Origin: Xiphophorus maculatus
Taxonomy: Eukaryota; Chordata; Actinopteri; Cyprinodontiformes; Poeciliidae
Assembly: GCF_002775205.1 (NCBI RefSeq)
Contig: NC_036457.1
Coordinates: 3,000,975 to 3,064,974 of the forward strand
Reading direction: 5' to 3'
Length of the DNA stretch: 64,000 nucleotides
Below, piece after piece: positions 11,801-23,161 of the stretch; positions within the stretch are counted from its first letter, which is position 1, and each line of letters opens with the position of its first letter. The notes beneath the pieces were generated by a model that was not told where the DNA came from, searched no databases, and saw nothing but the letters and a program-made list of their open reading frames with translations. The position numbers and the translations under genes were made by a program.

Positions 11801-12879
11801 ACAAAATGTGATTAAGAAGAACATTTCTTAAAATAATGTCTCTATTTTTTAGTATTTATTTAAACAGTAAAAATGTAAAAAAAATAAAGATAAAAAAATC
11901 AACATTTACATTAAGAAATTCACTTTAATTCAATAAAATAAAAAAGAAATATATTGACACTCATATTATCAAGTTACAGATTTAAAATACATATAGAAAA
12001 ACATTTAAAAACAATATAAAGGAACTTTAAGTAAGAAACGGGACTTTTATGAATCAATGGAACTCAACTGTGCTGCCACCTAGTGGAACCTAGGTGTAAT
12101 TCCAATAGTTTATATATTTATTTTATTTCTTATTTGTTTATTGTGATCTTTCCTCTGTGATGTTTGATTTTTTTTCTCTAGTTCCAAAAGATTAACATAG
12201 TTAAATAATGAAGGTATTAAATATTTGTTATAAATGTTATGAAGGATTTTCACTCAGAACAAAGAAGTAAACAATAAACATAAAAATACCTTCAGGATAT
12301 TGATATTTGTAACAACTTGACTGTATTAATTTCTGCTGGATTTTTTTTCCAATAAACAACAATGAAATCATTTTTAATTGATAAACAATTGCAATATGAA
12401 CTTTCTCTGATTTTTTTTTACCACAATAACCTCATTAACTGCTACATCTCCCCCTGGTGGTCAAAGAGAGTCATTTATAGCAAAGACTTGATTTGTGGTC
12501 AAATTGAGGAGTTTGGACTGCATTATTACATTACAATGAGTTGCACATTTTTTCAGTTTAAAAATATATTTAAAAAGTTTCATGTTGATTCTTGTTTATA
12601 ATTTCATTCATTGTTAAGATTTTAACTCCCCAAATATTAAACAAATGATGCAGTAAGGAATGTTGTGGGGTCAGAAGCAAAACAAAAAGTTTTCATAAAT
12701 GAAGTTTCAGGCTAAAGCTGATAAGAAGAGATGTAACTTTTTAAGATAATCCGTTTTTCTATGATCATCTGCTGGTGTTAAATATAATGAGATACTCATC
12801 ATAAGCAGTGCTCTCATTCCTGCTGGAAGCTGATGCTGAAGTTGTTGATCAGTTCTTCCTGACAGCAGCACAAATCTCT
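11801..12879. other. Intergenic between genes C and D; no gene seen
   Basis: Very AT-rich, with poly-A/T runs. It includes the likely 3' UTR of gene D next to its stop at 12880. Short phrases (…CACCTAGTGG…, …CCCTGGTGGTCA…) recur in the flanks of gene E, which indicates older duplication of intergenic DNA. Confidence 0.5.
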
Positions 12880-15358
12880 TCAGTTTTCATAAATATCTAC
12901 ACCTTCATCTTCATCTTCATGGTTACACTCCTGCAGAAAAAAAGCATATTCTGGGTTAAAACTGGGCATATAGTTGGTTCTATGTGACACACTGATATTG
13001 CTCACTTATTCACTCTCATCATCATGACCAACTATCAGACCCTCCTGCTAAATAAATGGACAGCTCTAAGCTCCCACCATCTGTTGGTATTCAGCCAGGT
13101 ACCAGGTGTGCTGAAGAGGAAACATCTACAGGTTGCAGGACAGCAGCCCTCAAAGTTTGAGACCACTGTTTCATTCAAACTGCAGAAAATGGGTGTTATC
13201 ATACATTTGTGAATCAGAGTAGCTCATCCAGCACATCTCACACATTCTCAGTCATCAGCAGAAACCATCCACTTCAGTGGATTAAGATTATTCTCACACC
13301 TGATCGTCTGATAGACTCAGTTGGATTTGGGAACAAAATTGCAACATTTGTTACATTTTCAGGTACTGAGGTTCAATTTCATGAGACTCTGTGTCAAACA
13401 AACCAAACAGTTTGAAAAACCCGTCCCCCTCCTCCCTTGTTGTGGCACCAAGAACCACTGAGGGAAACAAAACGCAAACCTCTTAAAAAGCCACTGAAGG
13501 CAACTTCCTTCTTCATAAAATGTAAATGAACTGGAGTGGCATCCGACGCTAATCTTTGGTAAAAGACCATGAGCCATTTCTCCCGCTAGAGCCAGAAACA
13601 CTCATTTCATTTGGTTATATTTACCCAGAATGCCCTGCACCATAGTCGGCTTAGCGTTTACATATGCATTTGAACGCACCAGATTTTATTTCAACTGAAC
13701 CAAAACTTAGGGATGGACCAGAGTTTGATTATGTTAACAAATTTAGATCTTTACAATTATTCATTCTTCCTGCATCCAGAAATCGTCTCTAACAAAATAA
13801 TGGCTGAATCCCAGTAAGAATCAGACCATCATAATCAAGATTTGTGCTTCAATAGTCAATTATCCTCATGTGATGGTTGATTGTTTTATGTTCTTTTCTA
13901 AATCTGCTGTTGAAATTTCAACCCAACTTAAGAGAAACAATGTTCTTGTCAGAATAAAAACTTTAAAACATCGACTTCTTACTAAACTAAACAGCAACAT
14001 ATTTAAATATGTAGTTATTATACTTACCAGGTTTTGCTCATTTTGTTTTTTATTTCCTGCAGAAAACAACAGATTTTATTTGAATTTCAAAAGAAAAAGT
14101 TAATATTTTCCAGTAGGTTTAATGTATTAAGCTTCATCTGTGAACTTTCTCACCTTTAGTTTTCAACCAGAGGTTGAGAATAACGACCGATATTACCAGA
14201 GCTGCTAAACCCACAGATATAATGATCCATCTCAACAAATAGAAAATATCTGAAAGCAGGAAAATAACATTTCCTCGTTATTCTAAATTAAGACATAATT
14301 AAATTCCCTGACTTGAACAATGAAAACTCTACCTTGTTGTTTAACTTCCTTGTTGCTCCCTGCAGATGTCCAGTGATGTGTTGCTGTTGGTGTTGACTGG
14401 GTCACCTCTAGTTCAAAGAAAGCAACAGTAAAAATCTGCTTCCTGTTAACTTTACAGCAGTGGAAACTCACTTCCTTACCTGAGGACTGAAGACTGAAGG
14501 GGATCAGCTGAACTGCTTTAGTGACTGAGTTTGTAACTTTACATGTTAGTGACGGATAAATGTCTAATTTCTGATGAGACGTTGGAAATGTCACAGTGGC
14601 AGAGCAGGAATGTTGGTATATTTCCATATCTGAGGGTTTTTCCTCTTTCCCCTCATAAAGCCACTTCACCTGATGTCGACAGTGATCATAATGGACCACA
14701 GAGCAGAACAAGGCGACTTTATCTGGATTCTTCAGTTCAACAACTGGTGAAAATAGAAAAGTAACAGAGATGATACTGTATTAACTTAATCACTATTACT
14801 GTATTATAAATGTAACTTTACATGTTTAGTTCTTACATGATGTAAATACTCACTAGTAATTACAGATAGATACACTTCAAAGTCATGTAGTTGTCCTGAT
14901 ATTGTCCAACGGCAGATGTACCGACCAACATCATCCTCTGTGACTTTATGTAGAAGCAGAGAACCGTTTGCTGTAACACTCAGTCTGTCTGATATAGTTT
15001 TCATTTCTCTGTGAGAATTTCCAAGTTTGATCAGTGTTCTTATTTCAGATAAATGTTTATCATTGATGAACCAACTAGTTTCATCAGATTTATCATGTGT
15101 GTCTCTTCTGTTTCCACAAGGCAAAGTGACTTCATTTCCATCTCTGACAGTAAGGAAGGTTTGCTGCGTCTCAGTTTGTGCTGTTAAAATGCAAAATAAA
15201 ATTTCAACAAAATGTGAAAACACTAAGATGTAATGACTACCAGCTAAAATGATAAAACATAGCTGTTTCAGTGAAAATCTGTCATTTTGATCCTTACCTT
15301 TAAACTGAAGCATGAGGATCAGAAGTAAAACCATTTGAATCCATCTGAAAGCAGCCAT
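12880..15358 (-). CDS. Ig receptor gene D: V, C2, stalk, TM, short acidic tail ending YEN
   Basis: Seven exons in frame give 300 aa: signal 15358-15298, V 15180-14854, C2 14743-14480, stalk 14407-14333, TM 14249-14154, linker 14056-14028, tail 12930-12880. The ectodomain nearly equals gene C (five residue differences in V). TM (about 250-270; RWIIISVGLAALVISVVIL) and tail are of the other cassette: an Asp/Glu-rich stretch then VDIYEN at the C-terminus. Tyr298 is followed only by Glu-Asn, so it cannot be an ITIM, but Y-E-N fits the YxN GRB2 SH2-binding consensus (family knowledge, not shown here). A plausible reading is a paired partner of gene C with different signalling output. The 1.1-kb last intron could hide another exon, though I see none. 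Confidence 0.85.
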
Positions 15359-15447
15359 GGTGCCTTACTGCTCTGTTATTTTCACTAATGATTCAGTCTC
15401 TAACGTTGGTTCTGCTTAAAAATACATTCATGCCGTTTTCAGTTGCA

Positions 15448-15457
15448 TCACTTCCTC
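15448..15457 (-). promoter_or_regulatory. ETS/PU.1-like site upstream of gene D
   Basis: GAGGAAGTGA on the minus strand, 90 bp upstream of the gene D ATG. It is identical to the gene C site. Confidence 0.5.
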
Positions 15458-15719
15458 TCAGTGACTGTGCCCTGTGAGTTTAACCGTTTATACTTGATAA
15501 TTTAGCTGCAGATGTCGATGTTTACAAACTCAGGATTCGGTGATGACACTAAGGGAGAAATGGAGAAACGACTTTAATGTCTGAGGTATTTTAATCATTA
15601 TTTTTACTCTAACACTAAATCCAGGAAGCAAAACTTTGATCAGCAAAAGAACTGAAGAAAATGATGGTGTAAATATTCTTTGTTGTATTTAGAAGTAATG
15701 AAGAGTGAAGAGTAAACTC

Positions 15720-15860
15720 ACCAGAATTATTCTCCTGTTCGCTCTGCAATGTTCTGAAGAAGTAAAATTACCGAACACAACTGAGATGTTTCTCCTCTCA
15801 TGTTTGTTGCTTCCTTGTTTTAACTCAAGTCTCTTTCCTGAACACTGAAGGGGAAGTATT
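15720..15860 (-). promoter_or_regulatory. Candidate noncoding first exon of gene D
   Basis: Same conserved block and GTGAGT donor (exon end 15722) as in gene C. Probably a 5' UTR exon. Confidence 0.4.
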
Positions 15861-16010
15861 ATTCTGAGAATGTGACAGCAGCAGCAGAGGAGATATATTT
15901 GTCCACCAATGATCAGCAGCATTTGTGGCTAACATATTGATGAATGTCATTTAAGTTTCCATGACAACTGATGTTTACTTCCTTTTATGTGAGTGGTCAG
16001 TTTAAGTCAC

Positions 16011-16672
16011 AAAAGATGCATAAAAAACATCTCTGTTCTCTGTTCCAACTACAAATAAAAATATAAAGACAATATGAACGAACTGAAGCTGTAAATAACG
16101 TGATTGTTATTTTAATCCTGACCTTTACAGAGAACAATGTGCTTTGAATCAGTGAGAAATCAGTGTGCTTCCCCCTAGTGGAGCTTTGGCGTAATGACAA
16201 TGGATTCACATAAACAATGAAGATGTTAAAGTTTTGTTGTAATGGCATATAAAAAATAATTAAATCAAACTGATATTCTGTTTGAATAATAATAAAAAGA
16301 AAACACAAAAATGCCAATAGGATATTGATATTTTGAATAAAATGTCTGTGCTGGTTTCTGCTGGGTAATTCTTTCCCAAAAGCAACCAGAAAGCCACTTT
16401 CCAATTGACACAATCAAAAAGAATATGTAATAAACTTCCTCTGATGTTTAGACTAAAATATTCTACTCATTTATAGCAAAGAATTGATTTGTGGACAGAT
16501 TGAGGAGTTTGGACTTTATTATTAGATTACAATAAGTTGAACAGCTTTTCAGTTTTAAAATATGCTTAAAAGATTTTATGTTGTTTATATATTCATTGCT
16601 TGTTAAAATATAAGGGTGCACTGAGGAATGTTGTGGGATAGATGTTCAGACTTCCTCTTCGTCTTCATGGCT
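16011..16672. other. Intergenic downstream of gene E; no gene seen
   Basis: AT-rich, with sequence related to the 12.0-12.9 kb interval. It should contain the 3' UTR of gene E. Confidence 0.4.
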
Positions 16673-18797
16673 TCACTCCTGCAGGAACAGAAACATATTC
16701 TGGGTTAAACTGGGTTTGTCGTTGGTTCTGTTGTTTGACATCTTTTCTATCACCGTTATGACCAATGATGGGAGAGAAGCACATTCTCACCCTGATGTTT
16801 AAACTACAATAACATTATTAACTGGTAGATCGCCACCTGGTGGTCAGAGGGACCCTCCTACAAAATAAATGGACAGCCATAATCTCCCAAGATCTAAAAC
16901 GGATATTTTACAAACAAACAAACAAACTAGAGTTTGATTTAATCGGACTAAACAGGGCCGGTGTGAATGCAACCAACACAAGGTTCCCAGTAGAAAATTG
17001 TTCAAAGAATCAAACTATCGTTTCTTGCTTTTTCCTTTTCTATTGAACCTTTTGACCTGTTTGATTTCAACAATGTCAGCTATAAAAGTTCTTAGTTGGA
17101 CCAGGTTCTGGTTTTTATAGACAACAAAAGTTGTGAGGCAGAAATCTAACAATCTTTTTTAGACCTGTTGACATCTAAATCTTTACAACTGTTCATTTTT
17201 CCTGCATCCAGACATCGTTGCTAACAAAAGATTGACTGCATCCCAATGAAAATCAGACATTATCTCAACAACATAATCAAGATTTTTGCTTCATCAATCA
17301 ATCATCATCATGTTATGGTTGATTATTTAGTGTTCTCATCTAAATCTGCTGAAATTACTCAGCTTCAGAGAAAAAATAAGTTTTTATATACAAACAAACT
17401 TTAAAACATCGACTTCTTACTAAACTAAACAGCAACATACTTATTTAAATATGTAGTTATTATACTTACCAGGTTTTGCTCATTTTGTTTTTTATTTCCT
17501 AAAAAAAAAAAGATTTTATTTGAGCTTCAAAAGAAATAGTCCTTATGTCACACAATGTTTAATGTATTAAGCTTCATCTGTGAACTTTCTCACCTTTAGT
17601 TTTCAACCACAGGTTGAGAATAACGACCGATATTACCAGAGCTGCTAAAGCCGCAGACACAACGATCCATCGCAACAAACTGAAAATATCTGAAAGCAGG
17701 AAAAAAACATTTTCCCTTTATTCTGAATTAGAAGATAATTAAATTCCCTGACTTGAAAAATGAAAACTCTACCTTGTTGTTTAACTTCCTTGTTGCTCCC
17801 TGCAGATGTCCAGTGATGTGTTGCTGTTGGTGTTGACTGGGTCACCTCTAGTTCAAAGAAAGCAACAGTAAAAATCTGCTTCCTGTTAACTTTACAGCAG
17901 TGGAAACTCACTTCCTTACCTGAGGACTGAAGACTGAAGGGGATCAGCTGAACTGCTTTAGTGACTGAGTTTGTGACTTTACATGTTAGTGACGGATAAA
18001 TGTCTAATTTCTGATGAGACGTTGGAAATGTCACAGTGGCAGAGCAGGAATGTTGGTATATTTTCATATCTGAGGGTTTTTCCCGTTTCCTCTCATAAAG
18101 CCACTTCACCTGATGTCGACAGTGATCATATTCCAACACAGAGCAGAACAGAGTGACTGTATCTGGATTCTTCAGCTCAGTCACTGGAGAGAATAGAGAT
18201 ATTAGGAGAGAAAGCTGAGAGAAGATACAGTATTAATTACATGAGTACTGTAATATTTAAATTTCAGTTTTTAATTTACATGGTGTAAATACTCACTATT
18301 AATTATAGACAGATATGCTACAAAGTGTTGCTGTTGTCCTGATGTGGTCCACTGACAGTCATACCGACCGCCATCATCCTCTGTGACGTTATGTAGATGC
18401 AGAGAAGCGTTTCCTGTAACACTCAGTCTGTCTGATATAGTTTTTATTTCTCTGTGAGATTTTGGCAGTTCAACCAGTTTTGTTTCTGTTCTGTCCCTCC
18501 GATTATTGAAGATCCAGCGAGTTGGATCAGATTTATCTTCAGTGTCTGTCCTGTTTCCACAAGGCATCGTGATTTCATTTCCCACTCTGACAGTAAGGAA
18601 GGTCTCAGATTTTGCTGTTAAAATGGAAAATTAAATGTTCAAAAAGTAACAAGTAATGACTCATTTAAATGTATACTGCTAAAGTAAAAGATGGTTGTTT
18701 TTGTTAGAGGAAGAATCTCTGTAATTTGATACTAACCTTTAGACAGAAGTATCAGAATCAGAAGGAAAGAAATGTTAATGCATCTGAAGGCAGCCAT
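16673..18797 (-). CDS. Ig receptor gene E: V, C2, stalk, TM, tail cut by a stop
   Basis: Seven exons in frame give 282 aa: signal 18797-18737, V 18614-18297, C2 18183-17920, stalk 17847-17773, TM 17689-17594, linker 17498-17470, last 16678-16673. V has MPCGN and YDCQW and is clearly diverged from C/D. The C2 exon, the next intron and the stalk are nearly identical to C and D, a mosaic that suggests gene conversion. The last exon aligns to the gene D tail, but its second codon is TGA (TGT in D), so the protein ends ...NEQNLE without the acidic YEN motif. It is therefore a signalling-poor or decoy-like form, unless another 3' exon is used. TM (RWIVVSAALAALVISVVIL) has no internal charge. Confidence 0.8.
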
Positions 18798-19149
18798 TTT
18801 GCTTTTTTTCCTCCTTCTGTCAGTTATTTTCACAGATGTTTCCGTCTCTAATGCGGTTTCCTCTCAAACATTTACTCCTTTATAGTGGCCTAATTTCCTT
18901 TCTTGTATTTTTCGTCTTTTTTAATTTGGTCAAATAGTTGCAGAGGTTTATGCAATACCAATTATGTTGTCACTAGAAGAGAGAGCAAATAAAAATAACT
19001 TTTATGTTAAAGGCATTTTCGGTCAGTATTTTTGCTCTGACTCTAAACCCAGGAAGCATAACCTTGATCAGCAACAGAACCGAGGACAGAGACGATGTAA
19101 ATAGTCTTTGTTATATTTAAAGGTAATTGTAAGAGTGAAGAGTAAACTC

Positions 19150-19300
19150 ACCAGAATTATTCTCCTGATGTTCGCTGAAACGGTAATAATACCGAACACA
19201 ACCAAGACGTTTCTCCTCTGACGTCTGTTGCTTCCTTATTTGAACTCTCAGGTAATTTTTTCCTGAGAACTGAAGAGGAAACGTTATTCTGAGAATGTGA
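19150..19300 (-). promoter_or_regulatory. Candidate noncoding first exon of gene E
   Basis: Homologous to the blocks upstream of C and D, with the AATTCTG|GTGAGT donor preserved (exon end 19152). The ATG exon lies about 355 bp downstream. Confidence 0.4.
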
Positions 19301-21264
19301 CATCAGCAGTAGAGGAGATATAACAGGAGCATTTGTGGTTCACACATTGATTGATGTCATTAAAGTTTCCATGACAACTCACCAGGATGATGTTCACTAC
19401 CTTTTGTCTGAGTGGTCAGTTTAGGTCACAAAATGTACATCAAAACACATATTTGGGTTAAACTGGGTTTGTAGTTGGTTCTGTTGTTTGACATCTTTTC
19501 TCTCTCACATTATGACCAGTGATGACACTTCAAAACATGCATAGGAAGAAAAGAACATTAGGATAATGTTTATTAAATTAACGTCTCTGTTCCTTAGTAA
19601 TTCAATAAATGAATAAAATTAATAAAAATTATTAATTATTCACAAAAATAATAAAATTGAAGTAAAATCATCCATTTTCTAAACGCTCCGGGCGAGAGGT
19701 GGGGTCACCTGGACAGGTGGCCAGTCTGTCACAGGGCAACACAGAGACATAAAGGACAAACAACCATTCACACACACACTAAGGAGAATTTAGAGAGACC
19801 AATTAACCCAACAGTCATGTTTTTGGACTGTGGGAGGAAGCCGGAGTACCCAGAGAGAACCCACGTATGCACAGGGAGAACATGCAGAAAGACCCCGGGT
19901 CGGGAATCGAACCCAAGGCAACAGTGCTACCAACTGCGCCACTGTGCAGCCCACTGAGCTAAAATCAGCAGACTGGAATTAAGAAATGCACTTTAATTCC
20001 AAAGGACCAACATTTTATAAGTTACATGATGTAAGCTGTTTACACATGCAAAATATGAATGCAGAAAATGTTGACAGCTGAAAGAAGTGGAAGTAATTCT
20101 CATCTTCCATTCGCACATCTTCTGAAACCAGTCAGGCCATTTCTCTCTTACATTTTCATCCATGCAACTGCTGCTCACTAGATATTTTATCTTTTTAAAT
20201 CCTACTCTCTAAAACCAAAAGATGGCTGTAGATGAAAATCCAGATTAGCTCTTCAGTTTCTGAAATACTCAGACCAGATCATGTGGCCTCTGCAGCCATG
20301 CTGTGGAAAATCTCACTTCAGTTCTCTTTGTTCCTCTTTCTAATATGCAGTTTTAACTTCATCATGTTAACTTTGCTGATCCTTAAACATATTAAATTGC
20401 TTGTGATTGGTTGATAATAATGTTGCTGCTGATTCCAAACCCATCTCTCACATGCAAAGCATATACAACAACTTTAAACACATTTAACCGAATAAACCAA
20501 TGACTGAATAATACTAACAAACTGTTGACTTTTATTACAAGAACTTAAAAAACAATCTTGTATTTATTACAGGTTCAGTTGTATCCTGCAGTTGGATTTT
20601 CTTAATTTTAGGTTTTAAAATAATCTCAGCTACTAAAAAAAATATTTCCAGCTGTAACAGTCGGTAAGTTTTATGTAATATCATTTTTTAAAATTTATAT
20701 CATATATTCTCATTCCCTCATCAAAAATATACCCAGAGTGTTGCTTTGACTCATTCATTTATTTAATTATTTTTGACACATTCCCCATTTTCTTAACTTA
20801 ATTTAGTTATTTTATTCTAGTAAAAAAAAAACCCCTTTATGCCTGGAAAGTACTTAACACTGTGGTTTAAAAATGCTCGGTTAGTATTGTGTTTTATTCC
20901 CCTCTTTGGAGCACTTCAGCAAGTTTACAAGACAAATAAAGGATATGTGGAAAAAAAGATTTCAACTTCTCTTTGTAAGCATTTAATAAACACAAAAGTA
21001 GTAAAGAACGATACAAAAATCAAAGAGTAGAAAAGCTGTGAATATTCAGCCAGAGCAACAATCCACAAAAAAATTATAACAACAATGTGTCACTCTTTTA
21101 GTCACATTTTTCTTCTGGTTCTGCTGCTTTCTGGAAGTTATTTCCTCCACCTTTATTTTCATAAACTCTGAGTCCAAACGTTATGGTTCCAGCACAGTTT
21201 CAGAAAATATTTCCTCCAGGAAAAGTTTCCAGAGGAGAAATTCATCACCAAGTGCAAAACAACA
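19301..21264. other. Intergenic between genes E and F
   Basis: Noncoding. A tRNA-derived SINE occupies 19676-19960. The rest is AT-rich with no recognisable exon. The interval next to 21265 should be the 3' UTR of gene F. Confidence 0.45.
19676..19960 (-). mobile_element. tRNA-derived SINE
   Basis: On the minus strand it begins with a tRNA-like region (GGTTCGATTCCCGA-type B box near 19905-19920, next to a CCCGGGTCGG-type segment) followed by a body containing GTCCAAAAACATG and ACCTGTCCAGGTGACCCC, a common fish SINE layout. Boundaries are approximate. Confidence 0.7.
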
Positions 21265-23053
21265 TTACTGGAGTCTGTCTGACGCAGAAAGCACTATAAT
21301 ATTTTCGTACATCACTATACTTTCATCTTCTTTGTTGTCGAGTGTCTGTGGAAAACAAAGAACAGAGAATATTAAAACTGAGACCATCACTCAGTGAATT
21401 GCAGTATAAATGGGTCAAGTCACCAAGTCACTGAAATCTTCTGTTTTTTTTCTTTTATTTTTATTAATTTTTTTCCAAGTCTTTTATTTCAGCAACAAAC
21501 TTTCATGTATCATTGTAACAAGATATCCAATGATTTTAATACAGCTTGTGAGTGGTCATAATGTTATGGCTAACTTCTGGTTATTCTGTTTTTAAATTAT
21601 GCTGATGCAATAAAACATTTCATGATGTCACAGCTAAAGTTCAGAACACAGCTCTACTCAAACACCTCAAAGTGAACTGATACTCTATAAAAATTAAAAT
21701 ACAATAAACTATTTCAGTACATCTATCATTTCACTGTCCAGTATTTAAACTTACAGTGTCGTCATTCGTCTCTGATTTGTTTGCTGAAAGAATAAAGAGC
21801 AGACAGGACTTTAGTTTAAAGTATAAAAAACATTGATATTGTTTTTCTGTGAAATGTAAATGTTCTCACCTTTAGTTTTTGTTAATATGTTAACTGTAAC
21901 AACAGATATTATGAGAACTGCCAAACCCACAGACACAACGATTCCTCTCAGCAAGTATGGAAAGTCTAAACATAAATATATCATTAGAGACACAGCTCAG
22001 GTGAATATCCATGAATCAGGCAAAGATGTTTATGTCTACCTTGTTGTTCTGGTGGATTTTTCTTAATTGCATCTGCAGCGATAAAAAAATGCTGGAATTA
22101 GAATATGTTCCAGTGGATTTGGCTTTTTAAAGATTAGTGATCAGCCAGAAAACTGCAGCTCTGCACCGCCAGTTCAGGATAACAGAGAGGAGAAGGAAGG
22201 CAGCAGACTTACCTGTTTTCTTGACAGGAGGTGGACATTTGTAGCGGAAATGTTCCGCTTTTTCAGTGTAAGTGTTGGTGACTTTACAGGTCAGAGACTC
22301 GTATGGCTTCTGCTGACGCCCAGATGTTGAAAGCGTCATGGTGGCTGAGCAGGAAGGTGGTGAAATTTCAATGTCTGACAATATTTCCTTTTCACCGTCA
22401 TACAACCACTCCACCACATATCTGCAGTCTTCATACTGCAGCACAGAACAGTTCAAGACGACCTTGCCATTGACCTTCAGCTCCACCACTGGCAAAGGTT
22501 GAAATGTGAGGAAATAAATTGAGACATTAGCATCAAATGCTGTTCTAATCAGTTATTTTAAACTCAATAAGGTAAATTTGAACACTTACTGTCAATGACA
22601 GAGAGAAAAATATCTGCATCATCTTGTTTTCCTGAAACGTTCTTCCTGCAGGTGTAAAAACCGACGTCGTCCACTGTGACTGTCTTTATGACCAGAGAAC
22701 GGTCTGCTGAGACACTCAGTCTGTCAGATCTTCTGGTCACATTTCTGCTCATCTCTCTCACCAGGATCTCAGTTTCAGGTGATCTGAAGCCACTGAAGAG
22801 CCACTCAGTGGATCCAGCGTCACGCTGAGGATCGGATCTGTTCCCACAATGCAAAGTTATTTCATCTCCAGCAGTGACTGTGAAGAAGGACGGCTCTCTC
22901 CTAGTGGCTGCTGTGAAAACATGACAAATAATGCGTGAAATAAGAAGTGCATTCAGCTAAAGTAAGAATCTTCATAATGTTATGATTGTTACCTGTAAAC
23001 TGAAGCACCAGCATCAGGAATAAAGACATTTGTATCCATCTAACTGCAGCCAT
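21265..23053 (-). CDS. Ig receptor gene F: V, C2, short stalk, TM, ITIM-like tail
   Basis: Seven exons in frame give 298 aa: signal 23053-22993, V 22910-22590, C2 22488-22213, an 11-codon stalk 22072-22040, TM 21965-21870, linker 21783-21755, tail 21345-21265. V has LHCGN and YTCRK. C2 has four Cys and WLYDG plus an additional Cys in YKCPPP just before the membrane, free for an interchain disulfide. TM (RGIVVSVGLAVLIISVVTVNIL) is uncharged. The tail carries IVMYENI (Tyr285), which fits both ITIM (V-x-Y-x-x-I) and YxN. It is a probable inhibitory or adaptor-binding receptor. It is separated from gene E by about 2.5 kb and is the most diverged of the C/D/E/F group. Confidence 0.85.
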
Positions 23054-23151
23054 TCTGCTTCTCTGCTCTTCTCATGGTCACATCTGCAAATGATTCAGTC
23101 TACAATGCCTTCAAAATATTGCATTAATGTGGAAAAAACTGAAGTCTAGTA

Positions 23152-23161
23152 TCACTTCCTC
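23152..23161 (-). promoter_or_regulatory. ETS/PU.1-like site upstream of gene F
   Basis: GAGGAAGTGA on the minus strand, 99 bp upstream of the gene F ATG. Identical core to genes C and D. Confidence 0.5.

Larger units (their letters stand above)
14331..16010. repeat. Duplicated ectodomain-promoter block, copy 2 (genes C/D)
   Basis: Partner of the 10087-11800 block. Downstream of the stalk exon the two loci are unrelated or only distantly related, which marks the duplication or conversion edge. Confidence 0.85.
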
